Shown here: positions 48,890-57,925 of the stretch, piece after piece
Layout of the letters: the number at the start of each line of letters is the position of its first letter
How positions within the stretch are numbered: position 1 is the stretch's first letter
Assembly: GCF_000620145.1 (NCBI RefSeq)
Contig: NZ_KK211083.1
Location: 62,001-126,000 of the forward strand
Origin: Deefgea rivuli DSM 18356
Lineage (GTDB): Bacteria; Pseudomonadota; Gammaproteobacteria; Burkholderiales; Chitinibacteraceae
Direction: 5' to 3'
Length of the DNA stretch: 64,000 nucleotides
The notes under the pieces: model-generated
Told to the model about the DNA's origin: nothing
Seen by the model: the letters and a program-made list of their open reading frames with translations, nothing else
Database searches by the model: none
Made by a program: the position numbers and the translations under genes

Positions 48890-50350
48890 ATGCTAGGAAC
48901 ACTGGGCCTGTTTGGCGGGCTCTTTACTGCTTGGTGGTTATTGCTGTGGTGGGTATTGCCGGTGAGCTGGCAAACCATGAGCCCCAGCGTTTTATTGTCG
49001 CTGCATCTTGCGCCGCCCATTTTGCTGGGCGTCGTGTGGCGGGTGTGGCAAAAAATCCGTGCGTCCAAGCTCAGTGACATGTTGCAAGCCAAGCAAGACG
49101 CAGCAGAGGCTGAGCGAGTTGCACTGCGCGAAGGCGCGCGGCAGCAGCATTTGGCTGACTTGGTCGAGCGCCAGCACGCCGTGCTGTGCCACGGGATTTG
49201 GGGCAACGCAGTGGCGGTGAAGCAAGAGCCTGCATGGCTCAATGAATTACCAGAAGGCGCGTATTGGCAAGCTTTATTGGTCGATGACATTGATGCTGAC
49301 GACGATGCCGCCACGCAGCTAGAGCGGGCGATTGAGCAAGTTTTAAGCGATGTGTATGCCAGTGCGCCCGGCGCGGCGTGGCTGCCACATTACTTTGAAG
49401 CGCATACGGATAAAGATGGTCGCGAGCAATTGGCAATGCTCAAATCGGTGCAACAACGCGCCGCTGGGGCGCAATATTTTGAAGAAGCGCCCGCGAGTGT
49501 GGATGCGCGTTTTCTGCCCGGCACTGGCGCGCTGATGGTGCGGGTGCAGCAGCTGTTACAGCAAAATGTCAGCGTACCTGGCGTGCTCATTTTGGCCGCC
49601 GACACGCCGCTGTTGCAACGAGGAATGGTCGATGAGTGGGATGAAATCGATCCTGAGCACGAGCGCTTGAATGCGTGGTTGGGGATGCCAAGCCAAGCAG
49701 CGGTGGCGATGGTGTTTATGCGTGCGCATTTGCCCGAGCCCAAAGAGGCTGTTGTGCGTGAACACAACGACGATGTCTATACGCCGTACTGGGAAAAGCA
49801 GCAGCAATACAGCGATGAGGCATGGGGGCGAGTGCCCACAGCGCAGCAAGCTTCTTTGTTCGAACTGCCCGTATTGGCACAACTGCAAGTACCTGTAATG
49901 GCTACAGCGCAATACCCCAATCAACAAGCATTCGCACGGGAAATGCATTCTGTATTTGAAAATGCGCTACTGAATGCCGCGATGCGGGATTATCCATTTA
50001 GCGAAGAAGACCGCGATTGCAGCAAAGATCAAGCCGAATCGATTGCGTGGCTGGTACACAACAGCGGCGATGTCGATGTGGGTGGTGGGCGTTTGGCGGC
50101 GATTTCTGTCGCCTTAAGCCAGCAGCAAGTGCCACTGAATCCGATCGATGAAGCCAGCAATACCGTGTGCGAATGGGGCGATGTTGGCCACGCGAGCAAT
50201 GTGCTGCAAACGGCGATGGCCGTGATGCATTGCGCACGCCTTGCTGCGCCGGTGGTGTTGGCGCAGTTTTTTGGGGTGAGTGAGGTCGGTTCGAATGAAG
50301 CGCAATCCATCAGCCTTGCGCTGGTGCGACCGCAGGAGCAAAACGCATGA
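48890..50350 (+). CDS. T6SS-cluster membrane protein of unknown function
   Basis: A 486-residue protein behind AAGGGAAA. Two N-terminal hydrophobic helices (about 5-26 and 33-50) are followed by a helical Gln/Glu/Ala-rich stretch (MLQAKQDAAEAERVALREGARQQHLADLVERQ) and a large cytoplasmic or periplasmic domain. Its C-terminal GNTVCEWGDVGHASNVLQTAMAV-like part faintly recalls thiolase-like folds seen in some T6SS lipase adaptors (DUF2875), but I cannot confirm this. It overlaps the PAAR gene start by 4 bases, so it is probably part of the spike-loading module. Confidence 0.6.
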   Translation: MLGTLGLFGGLFTAWWLLLWWVLPVSWQTMSPSVLLSLHLAPPILLGVVWRVWQKIRASKLSDMLQAKQDAAEAERVALREGARQQHLADLVERQHAVLCHGIWGNAVAVKQEPAWLNELPEGAYWQALLVDDIDADDDAATQLERAIEQVLSDVYASAPGAAWLPHYFEAHTDKDGREQLAMLKSVQQRAAGAQYFEEAPASVDARFLPGTGALMVRVQQLLQQNVSVPGVLILAADTPLLQRGMVDEWDEIDPEHERLNAWLGMPSQAAVAMVFMRAHLPEPKEAVVREHNDDVYTPYWEKQQQYSDEAWGRVPTAQQASLFELPVLAQLQVPVMATAQYPNQQAFAREMHSVFENALLNAAMRDYPFSEEDRDCSKDQAESIAWLVHNSGDVDVGGGRLAAISVALSQQQVPLNPIDEASNTVCEWGDVGHASNVLQTAMAVMHCARLAAPVVLAQFFGVSEVGSNEAQSISLALVRPQEQNA

Positions 50351-50610
50351 AACGTGTGATTCGCATTGGCGATCCTAGCAGCCATGGCGGTGTTGTCATT
50401 AGCGCGCAGCCCAAAACCGTTTTATTTGGCAAACCCGTCGCGGTTGTTGGCGACAAAGTCAGCTGCCCAATGAAAGGCCACGGCGTTTGCCCGATTGTAG
50501 AGGGCGATCCAACATGGCTCGTTGGCGGAAAAGCTGTCGCGCTGGAAGGTCATAAAACCGCCTGCGGCGCGGCGCTGATTTCGACGATGCCGCAAGTGGG
50601 CAAAGGCTAG
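50347..50610 (+). CDS. PAAR-domain spike-tip protein
   Basis: An 87-residue protein, a single PAAR domain with no extension. Repeated features are RIGDPSSHGGVVISA, VAVVGDKVSCPMKGHGVCPIVEG and VALEGHKTACGAALIST; the His and Cys residues that bind the central metal are present. PAAR proteins sharpen the VgrG tip and can carry cargo. It overlaps the upstream unknown gene and is followed after 138 bases by the second vgrG, which it most likely caps. Confidence 0.93.
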   Translation: MKRVIRIGDPSSHGGVVISAQPKTVLFGKPVAVVGDKVSCPMKGHGVCPIVEGDPTWLVGGKAVALEGHKTACGAALISTMPQVGKG

Positions 50611-50748
50611 TTTGTGAGCTGCATCGCAAGTAATACAGACGTTGGAGGGGATAATCGCCAATTGGCTGGCGACAATTCAAAGCTAAGGCAGTGGCGATTT
50701 GGCCAAGCCCATTTTACGTAAACAGCACTTTTATCGAATCGATAGTCC

Positions 50749-53526
50749 ATGAACCTCAGCAATCTGCTTGCCTCCTTTGCCTCTGCTTTCAATCAAGAAA
50801 CGCGTTTAATCTCGCTGCAAGTCGGCGACGGTGCGACTTGGGTAGAGCAGCTTTTGCCGCAGTCGGTAACGGGGCGAGAGGGGGTGAATCAGGCTTATCG
50901 CTATCAGATCGATTGTCTGTCGCCCGCCAACGACATAGCGCTGAAATCCTTGCTCGGACTGCCTATTGTGCTGAGCGTGGCGGACGCCAATTGCGACGCG
51001 ATTGAGCGTTGCGGCGTGGTGTCGCAAGCGCAAATGCTGGGTGCGGATGGTGGTTTTGCGAAGTACCAATTGATCGTCGAGCCGCCGTTTGCGCTCTTAC
51101 GCCATCGCCGCACTTCGCGCGTGTTTCAGGACTTGTCCGTTCCGGATATCGTCAAGCAAGTACTAGGCGAGCATCAAGCGAATAATTCGGTGTTTGCCGC
51201 AGTGCAAACGCTGGATTTCAAACTCAGCGGCGAGCATTTACCGCGCTCTTACTGCCTGCAATATCGCGAATCGGATTATGATTTTCTGGTGCGTTTATTG
51301 CACGAAGAAGGCCTCGCTTGGCGTTTTTCGCATCTACCTGCTGACTCCCCACAAGTACAATTAGTGGTGTTTGACGACGCTTTTGCCATCCCCGAAGCCT
51401 TGGACAGCCAAGTGCGTTTTCATCGCGCCGATGCAACTGAAGAAACCGATGCGTTGACGCAATGGACCAGCCAGCGCCAAGTCGGCAGCAATAGCGTGTC
51501 GCTGGCCAGTTTTGATTACAAAGCAGTCAATATGCAACATAGCGGCGATGACAGCGCGGTGGATCAAGGTGACGGCGGGCAGCAAATCCAAAGTAGTTTT
51601 GAAGATTACGACCCGCAAAGCCTCTATTACGCTGGCGATGCCGAGCAACTCAGTCGCTACGCGCAATTGCGCCAGCAAGCACACGATGTGCAAAAGAAAT
51701 CCTTCTCTGGCTGCGGCACATTGCGTAGCTTGCAAGCGGGGCAATGGTTCCGACTCGAAGATCATCCCGCTCACGAATGGGATAGCGCAGAAGCACGTGA
51801 ATTTGCAATTACCGGGCTGAACTTCGTTGCCAATAACAATCTGCCGCACGATTTAACGCAGCAACTCTTACAAGTGGCACCGAGTTTATTGGGCTCGGCA
51901 AAATTGAGCGTAGGAGCGGGCTCGCCCGCGAATGCACTGTTTGCAAATAGCGTGGCCAGCAACAACAATAATACACCAGTACCGTATCAAGCTGCATTCA
52001 CCGCACAGCGCCGTGGTCAGCCCATTACCCCTGCTTTTGCTTTAAATGAAACCGATGCACTCGCCAAACCTAAATCACGCGGTGTGCAAACTGCGACGGT
52101 AGTGGGCGCGGGAGGCCGTGAGGCCGGTTCAAATCAGTCTGAGAGTGAAGTTCACACCGACGAACTCGGCCGTATCAAGGTACAGTTTCACTGGCAACGC
52201 CAAAGCGAACACGCTAACTTTGGTGCGAATCTCGACGACAAATCCTCCTGCTGGATTCGCGTCGCCTACCCAAGCGCTGGCGCAGGCTGGGGCCATCAAT
52301 TCATCCCGCGCGTTGGCCAAGAAGTATTGGTTGACTTTATCGAAGGCGATATTGATCGCCCGATTGTTACGGGTGTCGTCTACAACGGCAGCCACCCAAC
52401 GCCAACCTTTAGCGGTGCAGGCACGCTGCCAGCGAACAAAGCGCTGTCGGGCATCAAAACCAAAGAACACGCGGGCGGCCAATATGGCGAACTGTTGTTC
52501 GATGACAGCACCGGCCAAGTTCGCACCAAACTCAGTAGCGAACATGCCAAAACCCAACTCAATCTCGGCTACTTAATTCACCCGCGCGCCAATGGCCTAG
52601 GCGAAGCCGGTCAAAAACAGTCTGAAACACGCGGTGAAGGTTTCGAGCTGCGCACCGATCAGCAAGGCGCAATTCGCGCTGGCAAAGGCTTGCTACTCAC
52701 GACTGAGGCGAAAAGTGGTGCAAGCGGCCAGCAACTCGACCGCAACCCAGTCAACAGCCAGCTCGAAGCCGCATTTGAACTGGCCAACAGCCTCGGCGAA
52801 GTCGCCACCAAGCAACTCGCCGACAGCATAGAAACGGGGGATAAAGACCAAACCATCAAGCCGGATAATTCAACAGGCGAAAAGAATAAAACCGGCCACC
52901 TACACCAGCACGTTCACGCCAGCAAAAGCTGGAGTGCAGGTAGCAACACCGACCTTGAGAGCAAAACTAAATCTGAAGATCAAACCGGCCAGCAACAACT
53001 CTTGCTCATCCACGGCCAAGACGGCCTCGCACTGACGACGCCAAATAGTCTGACTCAAACCGCAGGCACAAACCTCGATCAAATCGCGCAGCGCGACAGC
53101 AACCAAACCACTGGCCGCCGCTGGATACACAATGTCGGCCAACACATCAGCCTATTTGTGAGCGGCACCAAAGACAAGATTACGATGAAGCTGATTGCGG
53201 CGAAAGGCAAGGTGCAAATGCAGGCGCAGAGTGATGACATCGAAATCACTGCCGATAAAAACGTCAAACTGACCGCCATCAAAGGCCAAAATCGCTTTAA
53301 CGCCAAACAAGAAATCCTCCTCACCGCCGGCGGCGCGTATATCCGCATCAAAGGCGGAAAAATCGAACTGCACGCGCCGGGGAAAGTGAGTTTTAAGGGC
53401 GGTAAGCATGATTGGAGTGGGCCAGCCAGTATGAATCTGCCGTTCCCGCAGTTTCCAAATTCGGTTTGTAAAGAATGTTTGCTCAATGCCGCAAAGCAAG
53501 CGAATCCGCTGGTGGCTGCCAAATGA
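50749..53526 (+). CDS. vgrG: T6SS spike protein VgrG (second copy)
   Basis: A 925-residue VgrG nearly identical to the first one in its gp27 and gp5 parts. Indels distinguish them: here a seven-residue SAKLS-type insert before VGAGSPAN, and an insert AGGREAGSNQSES before EVHTDELGR. After DKNVKLTA it diverges into its own C-terminus (AGGAYIRIKGGKIELHAPGKVSF ... ANPLVAAK), without the transthyretin-like tail. The DUF4123 adaptor gene overlaps its stop by 4 bases, so the pair probably works with the Tle1-type lipase downstream. Confidence 0.96.
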   Translation: MNLSNLLASFASAFNQETRLISLQVGDGATWVEQLLPQSVTGREGVNQAYRYQIDCLSPANDIALKSLLGLPIVLSVADANCDAIERCGVVSQAQMLGADGGFAKYQLIVEPPFALLRHRRTSRVFQDLSVPDIVKQVLGEHQANNSVFAAVQTLDFKLSGEHLPRSYCLQYRESDYDFLVRLLHEEGLAWRFSHLPADSPQVQLVVFDDAFAIPEALDSQVRFHRADATEETDALTQWTSQRQVGSNSVSLASFDYKAVNMQHSGDDSAVDQGDGGQQIQSSFEDYDPQSLYYAGDAEQLSRYAQLRQQAHDVQKKSFSGCGTLRSLQAGQWFRLEDHPAHEWDSAEAREFAITGLNFVANNNLPHDLTQQLLQVAPSLLGSAKLSVGAGSPANALFANSVASNNNNTPVPYQAAFTAQRRGQPITPAFALNETDALAKPKSRGVQTATVVGAGGREAGSNQSESEVHTDELGRIKVQFHWQRQSEHANFGANLDDKSSCWIRVAYPSAGAGWGHQFIPRVGQEVLVDFIEGDIDRPIVTGVVYNGSHPTPTFSGAGTLPANKALSGIKTKEHAGGQYGELLFDDSTGQVRTKLSSEHAKTQLNLGYLIHPRANGLGEAGQKQSETRGEGFELRTDQQGAIRAGKGLLLTTEAKSGASGQQLDRNPVNSQLEAAFELANSLGEVATKQLADSIETGDKDQTIKPDNSTGEKNKTGHLHQHVHASKSWSAGSNTDLESKTKSEDQTGQQQLLLIHGQDGLALTTPNSLTQTAGTNLDQIAQRDSNQTTGRRWIHNVGQHISLFVSGTKDKITMKLIAAKGKVQMQAQSDDIEITADKNVKLTAIKGQNRFNAKQEILLTAGGAYIRIKGGKIELHAPGKVSFKGGKHDWSGPASMNLPFPQFPNSVCKECLLNAAKQANPLVAAK
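51910..51932. repeat. REP-like palindrome inside vgrG2
   Basis: The same 23 bases as in vgrG1 (41816-41838), in the same frame, encoding VGAGSPAN. It follows a five-residue insertion absent from vgrG1. Confidence 0.8.
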
Positions 53527-54305
53527 AAATACAGGCCGTTCTCGCACACGCAACACCCGAGCAATGTATTGATGTCTTAAATCAACAGTTGCAACAAATC
53601 GATTGCGTTTATGTGGATGCCATCATCGATCAAGCTCAGTTAGATGGTCGGCAAAAACGGCAATTGCTTAAGCATCCAGAATTACGGGCACACAGTGTCC
53701 TTTTGACTGATTCAGCGCATGCTGATGCGGCAGATATGGGGCCGATTTTGCTGCGCTATGTCGCCAGCACCTCGAGTTTAGAGTTATTAATTAACAGTCA
53801 ATTTGAATCAAAAAATCTGCTGGTATTAGTGGGGACGGGTGACTTCTTTGAATTAGAAGCGCGTTTAAAAATTAGTTTGCATGCCGAGTGGAATAAAGGT
53901 GTAACAAAGGGAGTCTTGCGTTATTACGATCCTCGCGTCATTACTGCGGTCGCACACTGCCTTATGCCAAATTGCCAAGAGTTTCTCTTTGGCTGTGCAG
54001 AGACTTGGTATTGGATTGGTCGTGATCAACAGTTGATGTCCCTGTCTGAGTCATCTGGACGTGTTCGCCATGATTTGCTTGCCATTAGCTTGGATGAAGA
54101 GCAAGTGCAATACCTTTCCGCATGGCACTTGGCTGAGGTTTGGCGATTGGATGAAGCGTTGATTCCCGTTGATGTCGGTCTGCAAAGCCAAGAGGAAATG
54201 ATGGCTAAGCTGGTGCAGGCTCATTTAAGCGCCGATCGAGCGCAATTGTGGCAACTTGAAGCGCGCCGTGAGCATATTTATCAACAGCTTAAAGACTTAG
54301 CTTAA
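53523..54305 (+). CDS. DUF4123 effector-adaptor protein (Tap/TEC type)
   Basis: A 260-residue protein starting at the ATG at 53523 (MKIQAVLAHATPEQC), overlapping the vgrG stop (ATGA). The DUF4123 fold shows in YVDAIIDQAQ, HSVLLTDSAHADAADMGPILLRY, then LEARLKISLHAEWNKGVTKGVLRYYDPRVI, which is the characteristic FRYYDPRV block, and later EQVQYLSAWHLAEV. Such adaptors load effectors onto VgrG. Here the cargo is most likely the Tle1-type lipase encoded downstream. Confidence 0.93.
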   Translation: MKIQAVLAHATPEQCIDVLNQQLQQIDCVYVDAIIDQAQLDGRQKRQLLKHPELRAHSVLLTDSAHADAADMGPILLRYVASTSSLELLINSQFESKNLLVLVGTGDFFELEARLKISLHAEWNKGVTKGVLRYYDPRVITAVAHCLMPNCQEFLFGCAETWYWIGRDQQLMSLSESSGRVRHDLLAISLDEEQVQYLSAWHLAEVWRLDEALIPVDVGLQSQEEMMAKLVQAHLSADRAQLWQLEARREHIYQQLKDLA

Positions 54306-54307
54306 TA

Positions 54308-54929
54308 ATGATGGGTATTGCCATGGATCTACTTAAATATATGCTCTCCAGAGCAATACAGGCTAAGTTGTGTCGGCATTCTTTTGTGCGATATAGCATG
54401 ATCTCCGTGCTGATGCTAAGCGGGTGCAGCGCGACACCTAAAATTCAATACACCGGCGTGCCGACCGAAGTGGTGCAGACCGACACCAAAATTAGAATTT
54501 CAAGTGCAAGTTTTAATGGGGAAGGCATGAGTGCGGGTGGTGGACAAACGTGTTGTGTATGCATTCCAGCGCAATGGCAGGCGGGGCAAACAGTAGAAAT
54601 TACATGGACGGTTGATCCTAGCCCAGGCCTCAATCCTGGTGGCGTGAAAAAACCGGCTTATAACGCAAATGGAACGAGCAACGACAAAGTCGACGATTGG
54701 TATCGGATTCACGAAGCGCAATACACCCAGCACAGGAAGACGATTACTTTGCCGAAGTATCAGGAAATTTGTACGATGCGTGTCGTTTTTTTACCTTGTA
54801 CATGATGTGGCGGTGGTGATTGATTGTAATGAGGTCAATCAAATTGGAAGGAATTTACCAGGCGGCCAAGCGTGGGAAGTGGAGTATGCACATCGCGTCG
54901 GAGGGGATTTGTCATGTCTAAAACCATAA
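54308..54929 (+). pseudogene. Frameshifted DUF3304 lipoprotein (duplicate immunity gene)
   Basis: The reading frame opens at 54308 (or the ATG at 54323) with a lipobox, MLSGC, and matches the intact copy at 55182 through QEIC...FLPC. It then stops at 54805 after an extra base near 54797 (TTGTACATGATG here, TTGCAACGATG in the other copy). The rest continues in another frame, ending GGDLSCLKP at 54929, and still aligns with the intact C-terminus. So a single-base insertion breaks the gene. The Arg in CCVRIP of the intact copy is Cys here. Confidence 0.85.
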
Positions 54930-55129
54930 GTCGTGCGAGTGATCAGCTTGCCCCTACATTTTCATTCGAAGGCTATTTGCCGACTGATTTGAATGAGGTG
55001 CTGGCGCAACGTCGCAAACAGCAGGCAGAAGTTACTGGATCGTGTATGGCCAAAATTAACCTTTATTCTTGTGGGTATAGGCTTGTAGGCCAATTATTTA
55101 ATTGGCTATGTATTGATACCCTAAGGTAA
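54914..55129 (+). pseudogene. Truncated 5' fragment of the Tle1-type lipase gene
   Basis: From the ATG at 54914 the frame encodes MSKTISRASDQLAPTF and then FEGYLPTDLNEVLAQRRKQQ, which aligns with residues 1-46 of the intact lipase at 55733. Homology ends abruptly at GTATGGCC (about 55051); the remaining codons run into a family 1 hairpin repeat at 55073. The fragment lacks the whole catalytic domain. Together with the frameshifted DUF3304 copy it is a broken duplicate of the next two genes. Confidence 0.85.
55073..55121. repeat. Hairpin repeat family 1, copy at the lipase-fragment end
   Basis: GGGTATAGGCTTGTAGGCCAATTATT...AATTGG...GATACCC. The inner GGCCAATTATTTAATTGGC hairpin and the GGGTAT/ATACCC boundary match the family. 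It lies at the breakpoint of the truncated duplicate. Confidence 0.75.
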
Positions 55130-55181
55130 AGCTGTTTATCTTATTTAAGAAAACCACTTTTTAAATTTTCTGAGTCTTGTT

Positions 55182-55748
55182 ATGAATATGTTCTCCCTGC
55201 GCGCAGTGTGTCTTGTGCCGATTTTAATTGTACTCAGCGCATGCAGCGCGACACCGAAAATCCAATACACCGGCGTGCCGACCGAAGTAGTTCAAACGGA
55301 TACGAAAATTCGGATTACAGATGCGAGTTTTAATGGTGAAGGCCTGAGTGCGGGCGGTGGGCAAACGTGCTGCGTACGCATTCCAGCGCAATGGCAGGCG
55401 GGGCAAACAGCAGAAATTACATGGACGGTTGATCCTAGCCCAGGCCTCAATCCTGGTGGCGTGAAAAAACCGGCTTATAACGCAAATGGAACGAGCAACG
55501 ATAAAGTTGATGATTGGTATCGGATTCACGAAGCGCAATACACCCAGCACAAGAAGACGATTGCTTTGCCGAAGTATCAGGAAATTTGTCTTGTGAAAGT
55601 AATTTTCTTACCTTGCAACGATGTCACTACCATTATTGATTGCAATGAACTCAATCGGATTGAAAATAATTTGCCGACGGGAGGTCCGAATAGAAAAGTC
55701 GAGTGGATCCGTGCCGCAGGGGGGGATTTATCATGTCTAAAACGATAG
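55182..55748 (+). CDS. DUF3304 lipoprotein, candidate Tle1 immunity protein
   Basis: A 188-residue lipoprotein with a lipobox, VLSAC. DUF3304 features are the Gly-rich QTCCVRIPAQWQAGQTAEITWTVDP, PSPGLNPGGVKKPAYNANG, and the C-terminal IIDCNELNR with GGDLSCLK. DUF3304 proteins are commonly encoded beside DUF2235-type T6SS lipases and serve as their periplasmic immunity proteins. The last 16 bases overlap the lipase start (55733), so expression is coupled. It is highly similar to the broken copy upstream, with long runs of identical bases. Confidence 0.88.
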   Translation: MNMFSLRAVCLVPILIVLSACSATPKIQYTGVPTEVVQTDTKIRITDASFNGEGLSAGGGQTCCVRIPAQWQAGQTAEITWTVDPSPGLNPGGVKKPAYNANGTSNDKVDDWYRIHEAQYTQHKKTIALPKYQEICLVKVIFLPCNDVTTIIDCNELNRIENNLPTGGPNRKVEWIRAAGGDLSCLKR

Positions 55749-57787
55749 TTGCTTCTAGCGCACAGCTAGCGCCTGTATTCCCAGCTAAAGGCTATTTGCC
55801 GACTGATCTAGCTGAAGTACTGGCGCAGCGCCGTAAGCAGCAGGAAGAAATCAGCGAGTCGTGTATGGCCGCGCGGGCGGAAGGAAAGGCTGCGCCTTGT
55901 GATCAGGTGCTAAATATTAGTTTGTTTTTTGATGGGACAAATAATCATCAAGAGTCGGATAGTAAGGCGCAACCACGTAATACAAGTAATGTAGCGCGAC
56001 TATTCCATTCCACGATTAACGATGATGACGCTGTTAAATGTGGCTATTTTACTTATTACGTGCAAGGCGTCGGCACTCAGTTTGTCGAGATTGATGAACA
56101 AAAACCTGATCCTGATGGCCTGAAATACGCCAGCGGAGGCGAGCGGCGGATCTTGTGGGGAATGACGCGTTTGATTGATGCGTTACGTCGAAGTGTGGGG
56201 CTAGGTATCTTTGATCTTCTTGCGGCAAAGGCCTTGATTCGCAAAATGGAAGTAACAGAAGTGCAAGCCAGAAGCCAGCGCGGCAATGTGAATGAATACC
56301 GCCGGGCCACGACAAAAGAACGCGTGGCAGCAATGACAGAGGCCTTGGCCCCCATCGAGGCACAATTGCAGAGTTATACGCCTAAGGTATTGAAAATTAA
56401 GTTATTTGTGTATGGATTTTCGCGTGGAGCTGCCGAAGCGCGGGCTTTTGTTGGGCGTTTGGCTGAGGTGTGTGGTAAGGGTTTGCTGGGTACGACTCAG
56501 ATTCCAATTTCGATTCAATTTCTGGGTTTGTTTGATACGGTTGCGTCGGTTGGGCTTGCCAGTGTGGTTGGTGGTGCCGAAGGACATATGGATTGGGCCG
56601 ATGACAGTATGCAGCTGCCCGATGATACTAACTTGCTACAAGTGCATTCGTGCGCGCATTTTGTGAGCGCGCACGAGCAGCGCCTGTGTTTTCCTGTTGA
56701 TTCTGTGCGAAAAAAAGATGGCTCTTATCCTGCCTCGGTGATCGGTGAGTGGGTTTATCCGGGCGTGCATTCAGACGTTGGCGGTGGTTATCCGCCGGGC
56801 GATCAGGGTAAGGCGATGGGTGAGCAAGGTTTGCTCATCTCGCAATTGGGTTTGCATCACATGTATCGTCTGGCTTTTGCCGCAGGTGCGCCGCTGCAAA
56901 TTAAACGGAATGATGCATTTAATGCTCATCCTGACAAATTGGCAGTGATAGAAAGTTGGCGATGGATGGATGACCACACAGAAAAAGAGTTTGACCTGAA
57001 AAATCAATTAATCAGTCGTTTTAATCGTTGGCGAGCGGTCGCTGGTGGTGATGCTTCAGTGGATGAGTTATTAATGCGCCAAACTGCACAACTGACTGCG
57101 TGGCGAATTTTGCGTTATGCCGGCGGTTTGCGTGATGCGAATAACCGCATTCAGCCGAATGGGCAAGGGCAAAGCCAGGCCGATTATTATCGCCAAGCCA
57201 AGGATGACCCAGAATGGCTGATTGAGCAGCAGAAGAAGGAATGGGAAAAACAGAGTAAAGCCCCATCAACTAATGCTGAACCGGTCGTTTTGAGGAATCC
57301 ACAGGATCCAGAGCAAACCGCACCATATAAGCCCAATAAAGCCAAAACATTTGAGCCTGCACGCGATCAAACCCAGCTACGCGAGGCGGCGGATGAATTT
57401 GAAAAGCATTACCTAGGCCAGTACCGGCCACAATCATTTACCGGTGGGCTTGCCTCGTTTGCGCTGGGATTTACTCGCGTTTTTAGCGAAGATTGCGGGA
57501 GTGAATATGGCGACCTTAGGGAGGAAGGTGAGGAGCAGTATGCCGAGCTGATTAAGCCAGAAAACGCTGAGCTAGTCGCTTTTTATGACAACCATATCCA
57601 TGATTCACGCGCATGGTTTATGCATTCTTCCTTAAAGGCGCGTGAGCCCAACGGCAGTTATTTCCGTTATCGAACGATCTTCTATTCGGACGGCAATACC
57701 AATAAAAAGGAAGTGATTTGTAAGGCGCCATCCCGCAAACAACAAGCGCAGAAATCAAATGCAACTCAACACGCGGAAGTAATGTAA
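55733..57787 (+). CDS. T6SS phospholipase effector, Tle1/DUF2235 type
   Basis: A 684-residue predicted lipase. The start is the ATG at 55733 (MSKTIVASSAQLAP) behind GGGGGG. The alpha/beta-hydrolase core has LNISLFFDGTNNH near 60, the nucleophile elbow YGFSRGAAEARAF with Ser230, LGLFDTVAS with Asp268, and the catalytic-His segment GVHSDVGGGYPPG. These are the DUF2235 marks of Tle1 effectors, which cleave phospholipids in the target periplasm. The C-terminal 300 residues are variable. The first 60 residues are shared with the truncated fragment at 54914. Delivery is likely by VgrG2 and the DUF4123 adaptor. Confidence 0.9.
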   Translation: MSKTIVASSAQLAPVFPAKGYLPTDLAEVLAQRRKQQEEISESCMAARAEGKAAPCDQVLNISLFFDGTNNHQESDSKAQPRNTSNVARLFHSTINDDDAVKCGYFTYYVQGVGTQFVEIDEQKPDPDGLKYASGGERRILWGMTRLIDALRRSVGLGIFDLLAAKALIRKMEVTEVQARSQRGNVNEYRRATTKERVAAMTEALAPIEAQLQSYTPKVLKIKLFVYGFSRGAAEARAFVGRLAEVCGKGLLGTTQIPISIQFLGLFDTVASVGLASVVGGAEGHMDWADDSMQLPDDTNLLQVHSCAHFVSAHEQRLCFPVDSVRKKDGSYPASVIGEWVYPGVHSDVGGGYPPGDQGKAMGEQGLLISQLGLHHMYRLAFAAGAPLQIKRNDAFNAHPDKLAVIESWRWMDDHTEKEFDLKNQLISRFNRWRAVAGGDASVDELLMRQTAQLTAWRILRYAGGLRDANNRIQPNGQGQSQADYYRQAKDDPEWLIEQQKKEWEKQSKAPSTNAEPVVLRNPQDPEQTAPYKPNKAKTFEPARDQTQLREAADEFEKHYLGQYRPQSFTGGLASFALGFTRVFSEDCGSEYGDLREEGEEQYAELIKPENAELVAFYDNHIHDSRAWFMHSSLKAREPNGSYFRYRTIFYSDGNTNKKEVICKAPSRKQQAQKSNATQHAEVM

Positions 57788-57925
57788 AGGCTTAGTTGCT
57801 TCTCCACTTTGAGGTTCATTTTTCTGCTGTCGCTTGCAGGGGCAATTTATGGCATTTGGCGGTTGCCGAACAGTATTTGAATTTTATTTTCTGCGGGGAG
57901 CCAATAAGCATCGTGATCGGTATGC
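57788..57925. other. Short gap between the lipase gene and tssG
   Basis: 138 bases between converging genes; no gene and no clear hairpin terminator seen. Confidence 0.6.

Noticed and set aside
54669-54929. Independent 86-residue gene
   Set aside because: Its C-terminal half aligns with the end of the intact DUF3304 protein in the expected position; it is the second part of a frameshifted gene.
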